Shown in pieces: positions 32,701 through 33,383 of a DNA stretch of 33,383 nucleotides. Source of the DNA: Treponema sp. (GTDB taxonomy: Bacteria; Spirochaetota; Spirochaetia; Treponematales; Treponemataceae); assembly GCA_017619795.1 (NCBI GenBank), contig JAFZRP010000120.1, forward strand, positions 1 through 33,383, in the 5' to 3' direction. The stretch's first letter is position 1; each line of letters opens with the position of its first letter. The notes beneath the pieces were generated by a model. It saw nothing but the letters and a program-made list of their open reading frames with translations. It searched no databases and was not told the origin of the DNA. The translations under genes and the position numbers were made by a program.

Positions 32701-33383
32701 ATGATTGAAGTTTCCCACGTTTCCCGATATTTTGGGAGCTTTAGTGCGGTAAATGATGTCAGTTTTTCCATTCCGACCGGACAGATTGTCGGACTTTTAG
32801 GACCAAACGGTGCTGGAAAAACAACAACAATGAGAATGATAACAGGATACCTTGCTCCGTCAGAGGGACAAGTTTTGATTGATGGAGTTGATATTACACA
32901 GGCTCCTGTTGAAGCAAAGAAAAAAATAGGCTATATGCCGGAATCTGCTCCGCTTTACGGAGAAATGATTGTAGAAGATTACCTTAAATACATTGCTCAG
33001 ATGTATGGCGAAAACCCGGAAGAAAAGGTTCCTGCTCTATGTGCAGAATGTGGACTTAAAGAAGTAATGAGCAAAAACATCAGCGAGCTTTCTCGCGGTA
33101 ACAGACAGCGTGTTGCCCTTGCTCATGCTCTTATGCACGACCCGGAAATCCTTATTCTTGATGAGCCAACTTCTGGTCTTGACCCTAACCAGGTTGAAGA
33201 TGTACGAGCCATTATCCGCGAAATTGGAAAAACCCGAACAGTAATTGTTTCTACACATATTTTGAGCGAAGTTGAAACAATCTGCAGCCGTGCCATCATC
33301 ATTTCTGGTGGAAAGGTTGTTGCAGACAGTTCAATTGAAGCACTTAAAAACAGCGTTGGAACTTCATCTTCAGTATTCGTAAC
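32701..33383 (+). CDS. ABC transporter ATP-binding protein (GldA/ABC-2 type), truncated by the window end
   Basis: The first 227 codons of an ABC ATPase: Walker A GPNGAGKT (about residues 34-41), Q-loop region YMPESAPLYGEM, signature LSRGNRQRV (about 129-137), Walker B ILILDEPTSGLD and the switch His in VSTHIL. The variant signature and the YMPE segment fit ABC-2 exporters of the GldA/NatA kind. GGAGG lies before the ATG; TATAAT is at 32662-32667. The gene runs past 33383, and its permease is presumably downstream. Confidence 0.93.
   Translation, partial: MIEVSHVSRYFGSFSAVNDVSFSIPTGQIVGLLGPNGAGKTTTMRMITGYLAPSEGQVLIDGVDITQAPVEAKKKIGYMPESAPLYGEMIVEDYLKYIAQMYGENPEEKVPALCAECGLKEVMSKNISELSRGNRQRVALAHALMHDPEILILDEPTSGLDPNQVEDVRAIIREIGKTRTVIVSTHILSEVETICSRAIIISGGKVVADSSIEALKNSVGTSSSVFV

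Overview
The window looks like the chromosome of a host-associated Treponema-type spirochaete. The core half has AT-rich coding DNA and carries an HPr kinase/HPr pair, a LexA, a holA homologue, spirochaete-style lipoprotein and LysM envelope genes, and several genes without a visible Shine-Dalgarno sequence. Genus assignment is inference from gene content and style; no marker such as 16S rRNA is present.

Positions 1-16390 are accessory DNA that appears to be one integrated, plasmid-like mobilizable element. Its right edge is an initiator-type tRNA-Met gene (16391-16463, minus strand), with a tyrosine recombinase (14914-16254) reading away from the tRNA 3' end. Going left follow a membrane protein of unknown function, a small excisionase/regulator cluster, a winged-helix gene beside an AT-rich iteron array with two perfect DnaA boxes (12610-12788), a ParB-like gene, a MobV/Pre-type relaxase and a small zinc-finger protein. 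Next comes a gene-free, GC-richer block packed with hairpins (about 9539-9914). The main cargo is a complete type I restriction-modification operon in the order hsdR-hsdM-DUF1016/YhcG nuclease-hsdS (9454 to 2605), a three-gene cassette of unknown function (2533 to 943), and a second, XerC-like recombinase (86-904). The left end of the element is not in the window.

Positions 16464-33383 are mainly core chromosome: sbcD-sbcC; divergently hprK and ptsH, lexA, holA; a YdbC/PC4-like ssDNA-binding protein; a lipoprotein plus LysM-protein pair; a NUDIX hydrolase; a degenerate cytidylate-kinase-like protein with a BON-like C-terminus; a PgsA-like phosphatidyltransferase; and an orphan PTS EIIC-like membrane protein with a possible structured mRNA leader. 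At the right are two type II toxin-antitoxin modules (Phd/YefM with PIN toxin; RelB/DinJ with RelE/ParE toxin), an Ig-like/FxLYD-like lipoprotein facing an XRE regulator, and the start of an ABC transporter ATPase that runs off the window.

The strongest candidates for something new are the hairpin array at 9539-9914, including three hairpins with the same CGAAA loop on different stems; the iteron/DnaA-box region; the unclassified three-gene cassette beside the type I system; and the highly structured leader of the element integrase. No CRISPR array, rRNA or insertion sequence was seen.
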